Shown: positions 1 through 8,173 of the stretch, in pieces
Numbering within the stretch: the first letter of the stretch is position 1
Layout of the letters: each line of letters begins with the position of its first letter
Assembly: GCF_007993045.1 (NCBI RefSeq)
Contig: NZ_VOOR01000015.1
Span: 52,471 to 116,470, forward strand
Source of the DNA: Phaeodactylibacter luteus
GTDB taxonomy: Bacteria; Bacteroidota; Bacteroidia; Chitinophagales; Saprospiraceae
DNA length: 64,000 nt
Reading direction: 5' to 3'
Made by a program: the position numbers and the translations under genes
The notes under the pieces: model-generated
Told to the model about the DNA's origin: nothing
What the model saw: only the letters and a program-made list of their open reading frames with translations
The model's database searches: none

Positions 1-543
1 CGCTACCGGTACGGTATTGAGCCGGTAGTAGAGGTCTTCCCGGAACTTCCCGTTTTTCACTGCATTGAGCAGGGAAACGTTGGTGGCGGCAATGATGCGC
101 ACATCCGTTTTGTGCACTTTAGATGCGCCAACCCGTATAAATTCACCGGTTTCCAGCACCCTTAGGAGGAAAGCCTGTGTATCGAGCGGCATCTCCCCGA
201 TCTCGTCCAGGAAAATGGTGCCGCCATCGTAAGTTTCGAAATAGCCTTTGCGCTCGCCCGTTGCCCCGGTAAAGGCCCCTTTTTCGTGGCCGAACAGCTC
301 AGAGTTGATGGTGCCTTCGGGTATAGCGCCACAGTTGATGGCGATGAACTGATTGTGTTTCCGTGCGCTAAGGGAGTGGATGATTTTGGAAAAGACCTCC
401 TTGCCCACACCGCTTTCCCCTGTGATCAGTACGGAGAGGTCGGTATTAGCGACCCTTACCGACGTGCTGAGCGCCCGGTCGAGCAAGGGGGACCGCCCGA
501 TGATCCCAAAGCGTTGTTTAATGGACTGAAGGTTGGCATCCAT
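1..543 (-). CDS. Sigma-54-dependent transcriptional activator, AAA+ domain (partial, cut by window edge)
   Basis: Enhancer-binding AAA+ ATPase that remodels the sigma-54 RNA polymerase holoenzyme. The 181 visible codons hold a Walker A motif GESGVGKE (about residues 42-49), the sigma-54 contact loop GAFTGA (89-94) and Walker B GGTIFLDEIGE (107-117). Only about 15 residues precede the AAA+ core, so there is no N-terminal receiver or sensory domain and the protein may be constitutive or controlled in trans. The ATG at 543 follows the miaB stop by 36 bp on the same strand, which suggests co-transcription. The C-terminal part of the AAA+ domain and the expected Fis-type helix-turn-helix lie beyond base 1. 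The family is certain; target genes are unknown. Confidence 0.93.
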   Translation of the reverse strand, partial: MDANLQSIKQRFGIIGRSPLLDRALSTSVRVANTDLSVLITGESGVGKEVFSKIIHSLSARKHNQFIAINCGAIPEGTINSELFGHEKGAFTGATGERKGYFETYDGGTIFLDEIGEMPLDTQAFLLRVLETGEFIRVGASKVHKTDVRIIAATNVSLLNAVKNGKFREDLYYRLNTVPVA

Positions 544-579
544 GTTGTTCAAGTTGGTTTTTTGGTGGTTTGGGAAAGG

Positions 580-2028
580 CTAGAGGCCAGGGGGCGGGAC
601 AATTTCGCCTTTCAGGGTAGCGCTTGTAGCTTCGAGGGCTTTCACATAACAGTAATCTCCCGTTTTCAAGCCCTCTTGTTTGGGGAATACCATCATTTTG
701 TTCTGTGAGTTCCGCCCTTTGAATTCTTGGTCAGAACGTTTGGAGTCCCCTTCGATAAGCACCTTGAAAGTCTTGCCTATATCTTGTTGGTTGTGAGCTA
801 GGGAGACAGCGGTCTGAGCTTTGATGATCTCCTGCAGTCGGCGTTTTTTGGTTTTCAAAGGGATGTCATCCTCGTATTTGCGTGCAGCAAGGGTGCCCGG
901 GCGCTCAGAGTAGAAAAACATATAAGACATGCTGTAGCGTGCGAATTCGATCATGCTCAGGGTATCCTGATGCTCTTCTTCTGTTTCCGTGCAGAAGCCC
1001 GCGATAATGTCCGAAGAAATGGCGCAGTCGGGCATGATTTCGTAAATACGGTTGACCTTATTGATGTACCACTCCCGGTCGTAGGTGCGGTTCATAAGCT
1101 CGAGTACCCGGCTATTGCCAGATTGGACCGGCAGGTGGATGTATTTGCAGACATTTTCATGTGCCTTCATGGTGAAGAGGACCTCGTCGGTGATGTCTTT
1201 GGGGTGAGAAGTAGAGAACCTGATGCGCAGGTCAGGATGTACCCGGGCCACCATATCCAGCAATTGGGCGAAAGAGACCGTTTGGCCGGTCTCGGGGTTT
1301 TCCCATTTGTAAGAATCTACGTTCTGCCCTAGCAGCGTGACCTCACGGTAGCCCCGCTCGAAGAGGTCTGTAGCTTCTGCCAGGATGCTGAACGCATTGC
1401 GGCTCCTTTCCCGCCCCCGGGTAAAAGGGACCACACAGAAGGAGCACATATTGTCGCACCCCCGCATAATGGAGATGAAGGCGGAAACGCCGTTGGAGTC
1501 CAGCCGCATTGGGCTGATATCGGCATAAGTTTCCTCACGGGACAAGAAGACGTTGATCCCCTTATCGCCGTCTTCTGCCGTGGCGATGAGCGCAGGGAGG
1601 TCCCGGTAAGCATCGGGCCCGACTACCAGATCGACCAGGCGCTCCTCTTCTAAGAACTTGGCCTTGAGGCGCTCGGCCATGCAGCCCAGTACCCCTACGA
1701 GGGTGCCGGGGCGCTGTTGTTTCACCTGATCGAAAATGCGGAGGCGTTTGCGGACGGTGTCCTCTGCCTTCTCGCGTATCGAGCAGGTATTGATGAGGAT
1801 GAGGTCTGCAGCTTCCATGTTCCGCGTAGCAGAATACCCCTGTTCAGCCAAGATAGAGGCTACGATTTCGCTATCGCTGAAATTCATCTGGCAGCCGTAG
1901 CTTTCGATATAAAAATGCCGTTGGCCAGCTTCTTCCATGCCTTGGAAAAAAGCTTCGCCCTGACGATCTTCGTCAATCTTTTTCGTCAGTCCGTCTAGTG
2001 TCGGGTTGCTATCGTACATAGGGTACAC
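580..2028 (-). CDS. miaB: tRNA-2-methylthio-N6-dimethylallyladenosine synthase MiaB
   Basis: Radical-SAM methylthiotransferase that converts i6A37 to ms2i6A37 in tRNAs reading UNN codons. The N-terminal UPF0004 domain carries the auxiliary cluster ligands Cys46 (YGCQMN), Cys82 (NTCSIRE) and Cys116 (LGCMAE). The radical-SAM CxxxCxxC is at Cys191/195/198 ([10 protein letters not shown]), followed by [11 protein letters not shown]. The C-terminal region (about 420-478) matches a TRAM RNA-binding domain. The length of 482 aa is slightly long because of about 35 extra N-terminal residues. A downstream start cannot be excluded, but the reading frame from MYPMYDSN is continuous. The sigma-54 activator follows at 36 bp. 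Confidence 0.97.
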   Translation of the reverse strand: MYPMYDSNPTLDGLTKKIDEDRQGEAFFQGMEEAGQRHFYIESYGCQMNFSDSEIVASILAEQGYSATRNMEAADLILINTCSIREKAEDTVRKRLRIFDQVKQQRPGTLVGVLGCMAERLKAKFLEEERLVDLVVGPDAYRDLPALIATAEDGDKGINVFLSREETYADISPMRLDSNGVSAFISIMRGCDNMCSFCVVPFTRGRERSRNAFSILAEATDLFERGYREVTLLGQNVDSYKWENPETGQTVSFAQLLDMVARVHPDLRIRFSTSHPKDITDEVLFTMKAHENVCKYIHLPVQSGNSRVLELMNRTYDREWYINKVNRIYEIMPDCAISSDIIAGFCTETEEEHQDTLSMIEFARYSMSYMFFYSERPGTLAARKYEDDIPLKTKKRRLQEIIKAQTAVSLAHNQQDIGKTFKVLIEGDSKRSDQEFKGRNSQNKMMVFPKQEGLKTGDYCYVKALEATSATLKGEIVPPPGL

Positions 2029-2142
2029 CTTCTGAGTTGATCAAAATGAAGCCGGGGCCTCCGGCTGTCGGCCTGTTTTGCCTGTCGTTTTGGCTGCCCG
2101 GGCAACAGCGCAATCCCAATCGGCCCCTGTTTGTTGGACCCG

Positions 2143-2150
2143 CAAAGATA
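2143..2150 (-). promoter_or_regulatory. Candidate Bacteroidota -7 element upstream of miaB
   Basis: The minus strand reads TATCTTTG, an exact match to the TAnnTTTG -7 box of the Bacteroidota housekeeping sigma factor. It lies about 115 bp upstream of the miaB ATG. No clear TTG -33 box at 19-20 bp was found, so the call rests on the -7 match alone. Confidence 0.4.
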
Positions 2151-2353
2151 GGGATAAATTCCGGTCGCCGCCCGGAATAATGGCGGCAAAATGACGATTT
2201 GGCAGTAGGCTGTTGCAATGCTGGCAGGCCTTTGGCGCAAGCTTCTACACTTTGGGCAAGGATAAGCCATGAATTTGGGTTATTTTTACCACTAAGCCTG
2301 AGTATTCGCTATCTCAATGCCCGCCCCGACGGGCTCAAAATAACCAACAAAGT

Positions 2354-3751
2354 ATGACAAAGATCAAATTTGGCACCGATGGCTGGCGTGCCATCATCGC
2401 CCAAGAGTATACCGTTGACAATGTGAAGCGGGTAGCTGCCGGTACCGCCTTATGGATGATGAAAAACGGGGAGGCCCAGGTCGTTATCGGGCACGATACG
2501 CGTTTTGGTGGAGAGCTGTTCGCTTCCACTGCCGCGCGGGTGATCGGAGCGCACGGGCTCAAGGTGAAAATGGCAAAAGGCTTTGTGTCTACGCCTATGG
2601 TCTCATTGGGCGTAGTGAAAACAGGCTCTGGCCTTGGCGTGGTCATCACGGCTAGCCACAACCCCCCCACCTACAGCGGTTATAAGCTGAAGTCAAAACT
2701 GGGCGGGCCAATGATCCCTGCTCAGATCGCAGAGGTGGAGGCAGAAATACCTGATGTGTATACCGGCAGCTTTCCCACGCTAGAGGAAATGGAGGCCAAC
2801 GGGCTTTTGGAGTATGTAGACCTGGAGGGGATGTACATCAGCCATGTCGAAGCCAACTTCGATTTAGAGACCATCCGCAGTGCGAAGTTCAAAATGGCTT
2901 ATGATGCTATGTATGGTGCCGGGCAGAACGCTATGCGGAAAATATTGCCGGATGCAGTACTGTTGCATTGCGATGACAACCCTTCTTTCAGAGGGCAGGC
3001 CCCGGAGCCCATCCACCGGAACTTGGGCGAGCTGTCTGAGTTGATCAAGAACAACCCTGAAATTGGGCTGGGCCTTGCCAATGACGGCGATGCCGACCGG
3101 ATCGGCATGTACGACGCTGCCGGCAACTTTGTAGACTCCCACCATATCCTATTGCTCTTGCTGCTGTATATGCACAAGTACAAAAAGCAGAGCGGCAAAG
3201 TCGTGGTCACGTTTTCGGTAACCGAGAAAATGCAGGAAATGGCGGACCTGTTCGGGCTAGAGTCGGAAGTGACTAAGATCGGCTTTAAGTACATTGCGGA
3301 AATCATGGCCAAAGAGGAGGTCATTGCCGGGGGCGAGGAGTCTGGAGGCCTGGCGGTCGCTGGTCATATCCCGGAGCGCGATGGTATATGGATCGGCCTG
3401 ATGATCTTGGAGTTTATGGCGAAAACGGGGAAAAGCCTGGATGAGCTTATACAGGAGGTCTACAGCCTAGTGGGGCCTTTTGCTTTCGACCGCGATGACC
3501 TCCACTTGGCAGAAGAGCAGAAACAGGCGATCATCAAAACTTGTGAAGAGCGCCCTTATGAAGCCTTCGGGCCTTACAAGGTGGAAAAACTGGAAGCCCT
3601 CGATGGGTTCAAATTTACTTTTGGAGGCGGGCGTTGGGTGATGGTCCGCCCTTCAGGTACAGAACCGGTGCTGAGGGTGTACGCTCAAGCTCCGGACGCG
3701 GCAGAGGTCAGGGCGCTGCTCGATGCTGCCCACCAAACGCTTCTGGGCTAA
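2354..3751 (+). CDS. Alpha-D-phosphohexomutase (phosphoglucomutase/phosphomannomutase family)
   Basis: Interconverts hexose 1- and 6-phosphates through a phosphoserine intermediate. All four family loops are visible: the catalytic TASHNPP with Ser101, the metal loop DGDADR (244-249), the sugar loop GGEESGG, and the C-terminal phosphate clamp RPSGTEPVLRVYA. At 465 aa it fits the bacterial/archaeal PGM/PMM/GlmM-like group. Substrate preference (glucose, mannose or glucosamine phosphate) cannot be set from sequence alone, so no symbol is given. It is a single gene, divergent from miaB and ended by the hairpin at 3764. Confidence 0.95.
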   Translation: MTKIKFGTDGWRAIIAQEYTVDNVKRVAAGTALWMMKNGEAQVVIGHDTRFGGELFASTAARVIGAHGLKVKMAKGFVSTPMVSLGVVKTGSGLGVVITASHNPPTYSGYKLKSKLGGPMIPAQIAEVEAEIPDVYTGSFPTLEEMEANGLLEYVDLEGMYISHVEANFDLETIRSAKFKMAYDAMYGAGQNAMRKILPDAVLLHCDDNPSFRGQAPEPIHRNLGELSELIKNNPEIGLGLANDGDADRIGMYDAAGNFVDSHHILLLLLLYMHKYKKQSGKVVVTFSVTEKMQEMADLFGLESEVTKIGFKYIAEIMAKEEVIAGGEESGGLAVAGHIPERDGIWIGLMILEFMAKTGKSLDELIQEVYSLVGPFAFDRDDLHLAEEQKQAIIKTCEERPYEAFGPYKVEKLEALDGFKFTFGGGRWVMVRPSGTEPVLRVYAQAPDAAEVRALLDAAHQTLLG

Positions 3752-3763
3752 CTCAGCAGTAGT

Positions 3764-3820
3764 ACGCCCCGCCGCCCCGCCTGGCTCTAAGTGTTGCTGG
3801 GCGGGGCGTTTTCAGCTTTT
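3764..3820 (+). terminator. Rho-independent terminator between convergent genes
   Basis: A perfect 10-bp GC stem pairs ACGCCCCGCC (3764-3773) with GGCGGGGCGT (3800-3809). It is followed by TTTCAGCTTTTT. It starts 12 bp after the mutase stop and overlaps the 3' end of the convergent acetyltransferase gene. Confidence 0.8.
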
Positions 3821-4270
3821 TACCATGCCAATGTGAGGGATACCATCTTCCAAATATTCCTGCCCTTCCTGTTCGAACCCAAAGCCCTCATAAAACCGGG
3901 TCAGGTAGCATTGGGCGGATATTTTTATGGGCGCTCCTGGGAATAGTTGCCCGCACCACTCTATGCTATGCTGCATCAAGGCCTTGCCGGCCCCCATTCC
4001 GCGTACCGTGGGGGAAGAGGCCACCCGCCCAATGGAAGCGTAGCCGGGGTAGGAAACGCCGGGTGGCAGCAGCCTAGAACAGGCCATCAGCCGCCCTCCT
4101 TCCCCAAACCCCAGGATATGCGTAGCTTCGGGGTCTTTGCCGTCTGCATCTATGTAGGGGCAGTCCTGCTCCACAACAAATACTTCTTGCCTAAGCTGCA
4201 TAAGGCTGTATAGCTCTTGGAGGGAGAGCTTGTGAAAGGGCAGGGCGTAAAAATGGAACGGAAGGCTCAT
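3812..4270 (-). CDS. GNAT family N-acetyltransferase, ElaA-like
   Basis: A 152-aa GNAT-fold acyltransferase. The N-terminal run LQLRQEVFVVEQDCPY followed by DADGKDPEATHILGF is typical of ElaA. The acetyl-CoA-binding motif region is RVASSPTVRGMGAGKALM, with the R/Q-x-x-G-x-G/A pattern seen as RGMGAG. The substrate of ElaA proteins is not established. I take the start at 4270 (MSLPFHFY), two bases after the stop of the upstream dgkA, rather than the in-frame ATG ten codons upstream inside dgkA. The two genes therefore look translationally coupled. Confidence 0.9.
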   Translation of the reverse strand: MSLPFHFYALPFHKLSLQELYSLMQLRQEVFVVEQDCPYIDADGKDPEATHILGFGEGGRLMACSRLLPPGVSYPGYASIGRVASSPTVRGMGAGKALMQHSIEWCGQLFPGAPIKISAQCYLTRFYEGFGFEQEGQEYLEDGIPHIGMVKS

Positions 4271-4272
4271 GG

Positions 4273-4629
4273 TTAAAAGAGGTTTATAATTCTTGGCCAA
4301 AAAATGAACAGCCCTGCCCCCGCTGCACTGAGCGAACAGATCAGTACAGCGCTAGCGGCGACATCCTTTGCCCGGCCGGCCAGGGGGTGGAATTCAGGGG
4401 AAACGAGGTCGGTCAGCGTCTCTACGGCCGTGTTCATGGCTTCAGCCCCGATGACGAGCCCGGCAGCAAGCAGGATCAATGCCCATTCCCAGCGCTCAAG
4501 GGAAAAGTGCCAACCTGCTCCTAGCACGCAGGTGAAAATGGCCAGGTGGATTTGTGCATTGGGCTGCGTAAGCAAGGTATATTTCAACCCTGTCAGCGCA
4601 TGCCCAAAACTTGCAATTCGGTCTTTCAT
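4273..4629 (-). CDS. dgkA: Diacylglycerol/undecaprenol kinase (DgkA family)
   Basis: A small integral-membrane lipid kinase of 118 aa, the normal family length. It shows the family signature EAMNTAVETLTDLVSPE followed by HPLAGRAKDVAASAV, which carries the ATP/Mg and active-site residues. There are three hydrophobic helices (about 29-45, 50-65 and 92-113). In Bacteroidota, DgkA-type enzymes recycle diacylglycerol or phosphorylate undecaprenol; which one applies here cannot be told. It is the first gene of a two-gene unit with the acetyltransferase. Confidence 0.94.
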   Translation of the reverse strand: MKDRIASFGHALTGLKYTLLTQPNAQIHLAIFTCVLGAGWHFSLERWEWALILLAAGLVIGAEAMNTAVETLTDLVSPEFHPLAGRAKDVAASAVLICSLSAAGAGLFIFWPRIINLF

Positions 4630-4674
4630 GGGATGGGTATGGTTGTTAAGGTATCATTTGAATGTACAAGGAAC

Positions 4675-4757
4675 GGGCGTGGACCAAAATGTCGCAGGCG
4701 TTTATGCTTTTTGGGTTTTAGCCTGGCATTGGCCTAGCGCTGCGGAGGGGTGTAAGC
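4675..4757 (+). repeat. Dispersed MITE-like repeat, copy A (left-end fragment)
   Basis: Begins with the family left terminus GGGCGTGGACCAAAATGTCG and runs through the conserved CCTGGCATTGGCCTAGCGCTGCGGAGGGG block. It then loses similarity near 4757. The GC-rich core and right terminus are missing, so this is a truncated copy upstream of dgkA. Confidence 0.85.
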
Positions 4758-4929
4758 TGGACTTTCTGCATTACGAAAACAAGCAAGAACCCCGATGGAG
4801 GAGTATATTTGAAGGATCTGACATTTCAACTATGCTACAATTGCCACCAGGGTTCTAACGATGAATATCAGTTTTTGCCACTACATTTCACAGCCTGACA
4901 TGGGAAAAAGCACAATTGCTTTTAACTTG

Positions 4930-5276
4930 GTGCCATCTTGTGCCCAGGCAGCCGTACGGCCTGCAATATACTGCGCGTTGTAGGCTTCAAAGACAGGAAG
5001 GGCTCATACGGTGCTTTATCGCGCACGATGGTCTGCCTTAAAACTGGCAGGAGTATCGCTCAAAGTGCTTGTAGATGCTTTCGTGCCTGTGGACAGCCTG
5101 TTGTAACTGTAACAGCCCCCCTGATTTTTGGTGTGCACAAAACAATTGAAAGGCGTTTGGGGAATAAGATTTCCAAAGGTGGGACCTATAGGGATGGAGT
5201 CCGTTTTTCGGCCTCTCATTTTGTCGAATGTAGCGGACTGCGCTGAATATCGGTAATGCTGAGAACTTACCTTCGT
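4930..5276 (+). pseudogene. Degenerate DDE transposase remnant (IS701/DDE_5-like)
   Basis: Pieces of a transposase can be read in alternating plus-strand frames. ILCPGSRTACNILRVVGF (from about 4935) is followed, after a frameshift, by YRARWSALKLAGVSLKVLVD (about 5010-5070), then LIFGVHKTIERRLGNKI and YRDGVRFSASHFVECSGLR (about 5121-5245), then a stop and ISVMLRTYLRS. The order and spacing match a known transposase group with the conserved ETIERRRG...YRDxVRSSxxHFVKxSGLRW core. Frameshifts, internal stops and loss of the C-terminal half make it inactive. The assignment to IS701/DDE_5 is tentative; the transposase origin is more secure. Confidence 0.7.
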
Positions 5277-5303
5277 AGCTAGACGAAGAAAGGGAATTAA
5301 AGG

Positions 5304-5519
5304 CAGCAATTCTCAACTTGGCTGAAAAGCGCGTTTTTGTTGGGGTCAAACCAAGAAGAACTCTTTTTCTAGTGACGGGATTTGACCAAAATGAGGAGTG
5401 GTACCAGGGTTAGGCCTCATTTTGGGTGGAATCGAACTAAAAAAGGCATCAGCTTTTGTCTTCTTGTGATCTCGTAAGCCCCATTTTTACTGGTTAAACT
5501 GCCAAATTGAGAATTGCTG
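5304..5519. repeat. 216-bp element bounded by a 19-bp inverted repeat
   Basis: CAGCAATTCTCAACTTGGC at 5304-5322 is repeated in inverse orientation at 5501-5519 with one mismatch. The interior has no open frame of note. It may be a MITE, or two facing ends of insertion sequences left behind by the neighbouring transposase remnant. Confidence 0.6.
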
Positions 5520-5542
5520 TGTTTACTTACAAAACTTAGGTG

Positions 5543-6481
5543 TTACTTTTTGACGAACTTTTTAGTGATAATTCCAGAATTAGTTTGGATTCTCAAAAAG
5601 TGAACCCCTGTTGCCAAAGACTGAATGTCTAATGTGTTATTATTCATGCTTGCTTGTTGAGTTTTTCCTTGAGCGTCAAAAACTTCAACTTTGCTTACAG
5701 AAATACCTTTGGGCAGATTGATATTCAGAAAATCTGAAGAGGGGCTAGGATAAATACTTATTAATTCTTTAACTGCCGAAGAAACAGACGACACATTATC
5801 ACCGCTGATGACCATTGCCAAAGTTGAAGACAAGTCTGAATTCACACTGTAAACAGGTACCCAGTCGGTTAGCCCTTGTTCAAAATGATTGGTAGGGTCT
5901 ACAAACACGGCATCATATCCATCATTTTGGTTTGAAGAGCCAAACCATCTCCAAAAAATTACAGGATAAGTAGAAGTTATTGATGCGCCGGAGTAAGAAA
6001 ATCTTGGCACAACAGAAACCCAGTAAGTTCCGGCGTCAAGTATAACATCATTGCCGTTATTTGCGGATGTCAAATCAATCGTGAAATCATATAAATCACC
6101 GCCTAGACTAGTAATGGCATAATCTGAACCATTATTTAAGTCTGTAAATGCATACAGTGCATTAGATTGAGGGTTCTCTGGTGTAGGCAAACCATCAGGG
6201 ATATTGTTCGCATTATTAAAAATGTAAACATCTAGACCCTGGAAATACACTGAAAAAATATAATCTTGTAATCCAAAAACCGTTATTTCACTAATTTGAG
6301 TTTGATTTTCGGTTAGCGTAAAATCATCTGCTTGATAGGCACCCCAATCTTCCCAATTGCTATAAGAGGAAGGCAAGATAGATTCATCGTCATTGTTGCT
6401 TGGCTGACTATGAAAAACTTGTTGAGATTTAGCAGTTAGAAATGCTGTTAGCGCAAGTAACAGTAAAGTTAACTTTTTCAT
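5543..6481 (-). CDS. Secreted protein with T9SS C-terminal sorting domain
   Basis: A 312-aa protein with a clear signal peptide (MKKLTLLLLALTAFLTAKSQ, likely cut after the Gln). About 220 residues of unknown all-beta-looking sequence follow, then a T9SS type A domain (ISIYPSPSSDFLNINLP, then GVHFLRIQTNSGIITKKFVKK at the end). It is expected to be exported through the outer membrane and attached to the cell surface. The passenger region (QADDFTLTENQTQISEITVFG, ...GTYWVSVVPRFSY) is not recognised beyond a generic beta-sandwich look. The gene is AT-richer than its neighbours (bases 5941-6000 are 40% GC) and is flanked by transposase remnants on both sides, which points to horizontal acquisition. 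Confidence 0.88.
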   Translation of the reverse strand: MKKLTLLLLALTAFLTAKSQQVFHSQPSNNDDESILPSSYSNWEDWGAYQADDFTLTENQTQISEITVFGLQDYIFSVYFQGLDVYIFNNANNIPDGLPTPENPQSNALYAFTDLNNGSDYAITSLGGDLYDFTIDLTSANNGNDVILDAGTYWVSVVPRFSYSGASITSTYPVIFWRWFGSSNQNDGYDAVFVDPTNHFEQGLTDWVPVYSVNSDLSSTLAMVISGDNVSSVSSAVKELISIYPSPSSDFLNINLPKGISVSKVEVFDAQGKTQQASMNNNTLDIQSLATGVHFLRIQTNSGIITKKFVKK

Positions 6482-6499
6482 GTTTTGTGGTTTGAGAGC

Positions 6500-7175
6500 T
6501 TGTTAGTAAATTAAATTCTGTTGTGTATCTCAATTCTGCCAAGGCCATTGAAGTATTGGCCAAGTACAGGAATGAAGCCAAATTTCTTATGATGTGCTCG
6601 TGATCGATGACCACCCTTTGGGGAAATTCAGCTAGGCAATAGTCCGTTATACCACCCAACGTTTTGCTTACAGAGCAAATCCTCGGATCCCTTCAGGGCG
6701 CTGAGGCACACCAAACAGTGTTCCCGGCTATCATATTCACAGGCTGGTTAGAAATAGACTCGCCAGATCCTTCCTAAAATATCTGTCAGTAGCTGGCGTT
6801 TACGACCCTTTACCTTTTTATTGCCGCTTATGCCCCGATATTCATAAGTAATCGGAGGTGGATTAATTGTTTATTAATCAAACGGTTATGGCTCAGGTTG
6901 ACCTTTCGTTGAAGCCGCTTTCGTTCATATCGGTTCAGCGCTTCGTTGATCCTTTCAAAGCGATCTTCTTGGCTCCATCTGTCAAAAATGAATAGCACAC
7001 AGCGCACCAGGGTGAGAATGCGCTGTCTAGCCCAGCGCTACTGACATCCTGTTCGAGTAATCGAAAGGGGCGCATCAAAGATGGGTCGGAAATCGTGTCA
7101 TCTTTTTCATTGCAAGGGAAGATATTCTTTAATAACTTCCAATTGGCACTCGGTGAGCCATCTCTCTTGATAAGT
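6500..7175 (-). pseudogene. Degenerate IS5-like transposase remnant
   Basis: Read on the minus strand through several stops and frameshifts, the segment gives, in order, ERWLTECQLEVIKEYLP (about 7165-7115), SITRTGCQ, WSQEDRFERINEALNRYERK (6977-6918), EYRGISGNKKVKGRKRQLLT and DILGRIWRVYF (about 6840-6755). It ends with IRNLASFLYLANTSMALAEL (about 6600-6535). This is the full-length order of an IS5-family transposase (DUF4096 N-terminus plus DDE domain). No intact frame remains. It ends just upstream of the AT-rich T9SS gene. Confidence 0.85.
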
Positions 7176-7220
7176 TGAAGTTAACCTACAAGATACGGCC
7201 GGCGGCCTTTTTTCACTTAT

Positions 7221-7430
7221 AGTTCTCCAAGGCGAGATTAATGCATTTTGACTTGCTCTTTTTCCCGCTCGCTGCGTTGAAAAGCCTCGCCGACTTCATC
7301 GTGGAGCCCCTTATCCCCACGCTTCGTGTAGGCTATGCCTGCGTTTTTCGCCTTGCGAGCGAAAAAAATACCTGCGTCAACTTTGCACACCACGCAGTTG
7401 ACGCGGAGCGAAATCCTGCCTTGGAGAACT
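7221..7430. repeat. 210-bp element bounded by a 13-bp perfect inverted repeat
   Basis: AGTTCTCCAAGGC at 7221-7233 recurs inverted at 7418-7430 (GCCTTGGAGAACT). The interior includes short palindromes such as TTTTTCGC...GCGAAAAA around 7348-7370 and no convincing gene. It looks like a MITE or solo IS ends; no target-site duplication was found. Confidence 0.5.
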
Positions 7431-7633
7431 GTAGTCGAAATTCCCGAACAAGCTCTAGATCAATGCTTATTCATCAGGATTTTCTTGAGAGCTGAAACAT
7501 GAAATTTGACTAGTAGTTTTTAATGGGGATTGTTTTGACAAAGAGCTGACGCAAAGCATGTTTTTATGAAAACAGTGTGCTTCCCCAAAAATCGAGCCAG
7601 TCGCTTGGTTGGTAAAAACCGTAAATACTGATT

Positions 7634-7765
7634 ATGAAAAGGAACCGAAGAACATTTAGTGCAGGTTTCAAGCTAAGGGAGATCCTTGCTGCTATTCAGG
7701 AACGGGAGACCTTGTCAGGGCCATCTCAAAAGGGCGGCTTACATCCGGACCAGATATCAAGTTAA
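7634..7765 (+). pseudogene. IS3-family OrfA fragment
   Basis: A 43-codon frame begins MKRNRRTFSAGFKLREILAA and continues IQERETLSGPSQ and LHPDQISS before a stop. It matches the N-terminal helix-turn-helix of IS3-family OrfA (HTH_Tnp_1; consensus RRTFSAEFKAKVALEAIKERETLxELAQKxxLHPNQIS). The rest of orfA and all of orfB are absent. The stop lies 8 bp before MITE copy B, so that insertion probably truncated it. Confidence 0.8.
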
Positions 7766-7772
7766 GCCCGCT

Positions 7773-8160
7773 GGGCGTGAACCAAAATGTCGCAGGTGTT
7801 TATGCTTTTCGGGCTCTAGTGCCTCAAGCCATAAACCCTTGCCACCCCAAGTTTCGTTCTTTTCCGCCTACTCTTCGTTAAAGAACCGCTCCTTTAGCTC
7901 GGGCTAAAGTCGCGAACCTTCGCCTGGATTAGCCGGAAAATAACTTCAACTTAAGTATCAGAGATTTATGGCTTAAGGCACTAGCCTGGCACTGGCCTAG
8001 CGCTGCGTAGGGGTGGCCGAAGGCCAGACCCGACGCCTGTAGGGCGAGGGGCCGAGCGGACAGCGAGCCCCGTAGCATAGCGGCACCTGCCATCGGGCAG
8101 GGGCAGGCCCCTATCCTTGCGGAGGGGGCAGGCAAAAAAATGGCAATCTGGTTGGCGCCC
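7773..8160 (+). repeat. Dispersed MITE-like repeat, copy B (complete, with nested MITE)
   Basis: The left terminus GGGCGTGAACCAAAATGTCG is at 7773 and the right terminus ends GGTTGGCGCCC at 8160. Between them lie the conserved blocks CTGGCACTGGCCTAGCGCTGCG, the longer core variant with GGCCGAAGGCCAGACCCGAC, and the GC-rich palindromic segment. The copy is split after CTAG (7816-7819) by a second element at 7820-7980. Without it the copy is about 223 bp. Confidence 0.9.
7820..7980. mobile_element. Nested 161-bp MITE inside repeat copy B
   Basis: Terminal inverted repeats TGCCTCAAGCCATAAA (7820-7835) and TTTATGGCTTAAGGCA (7965-7980) match at 15 of 16 positions. The element is flanked by a 4-bp duplication CTAG (7816-7819 and 7981-7984), a YTAR-type target typical of IS5-group elements. 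Removing the element and one CTAG restores the uninterrupted repeat sequence. The same element starts at the same site in copy I at 63924. Confidence 0.88.
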
Positions 8161-8173
8161 ATCCAAACATGCG

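Noticed and set aside
4304..4858. 184-codon plus-strand frame over dgkA and MITE copy A
   Set aside because: It is opposite a clear DgkA gene and then runs into repeat sequence, with no protein-like conservation.
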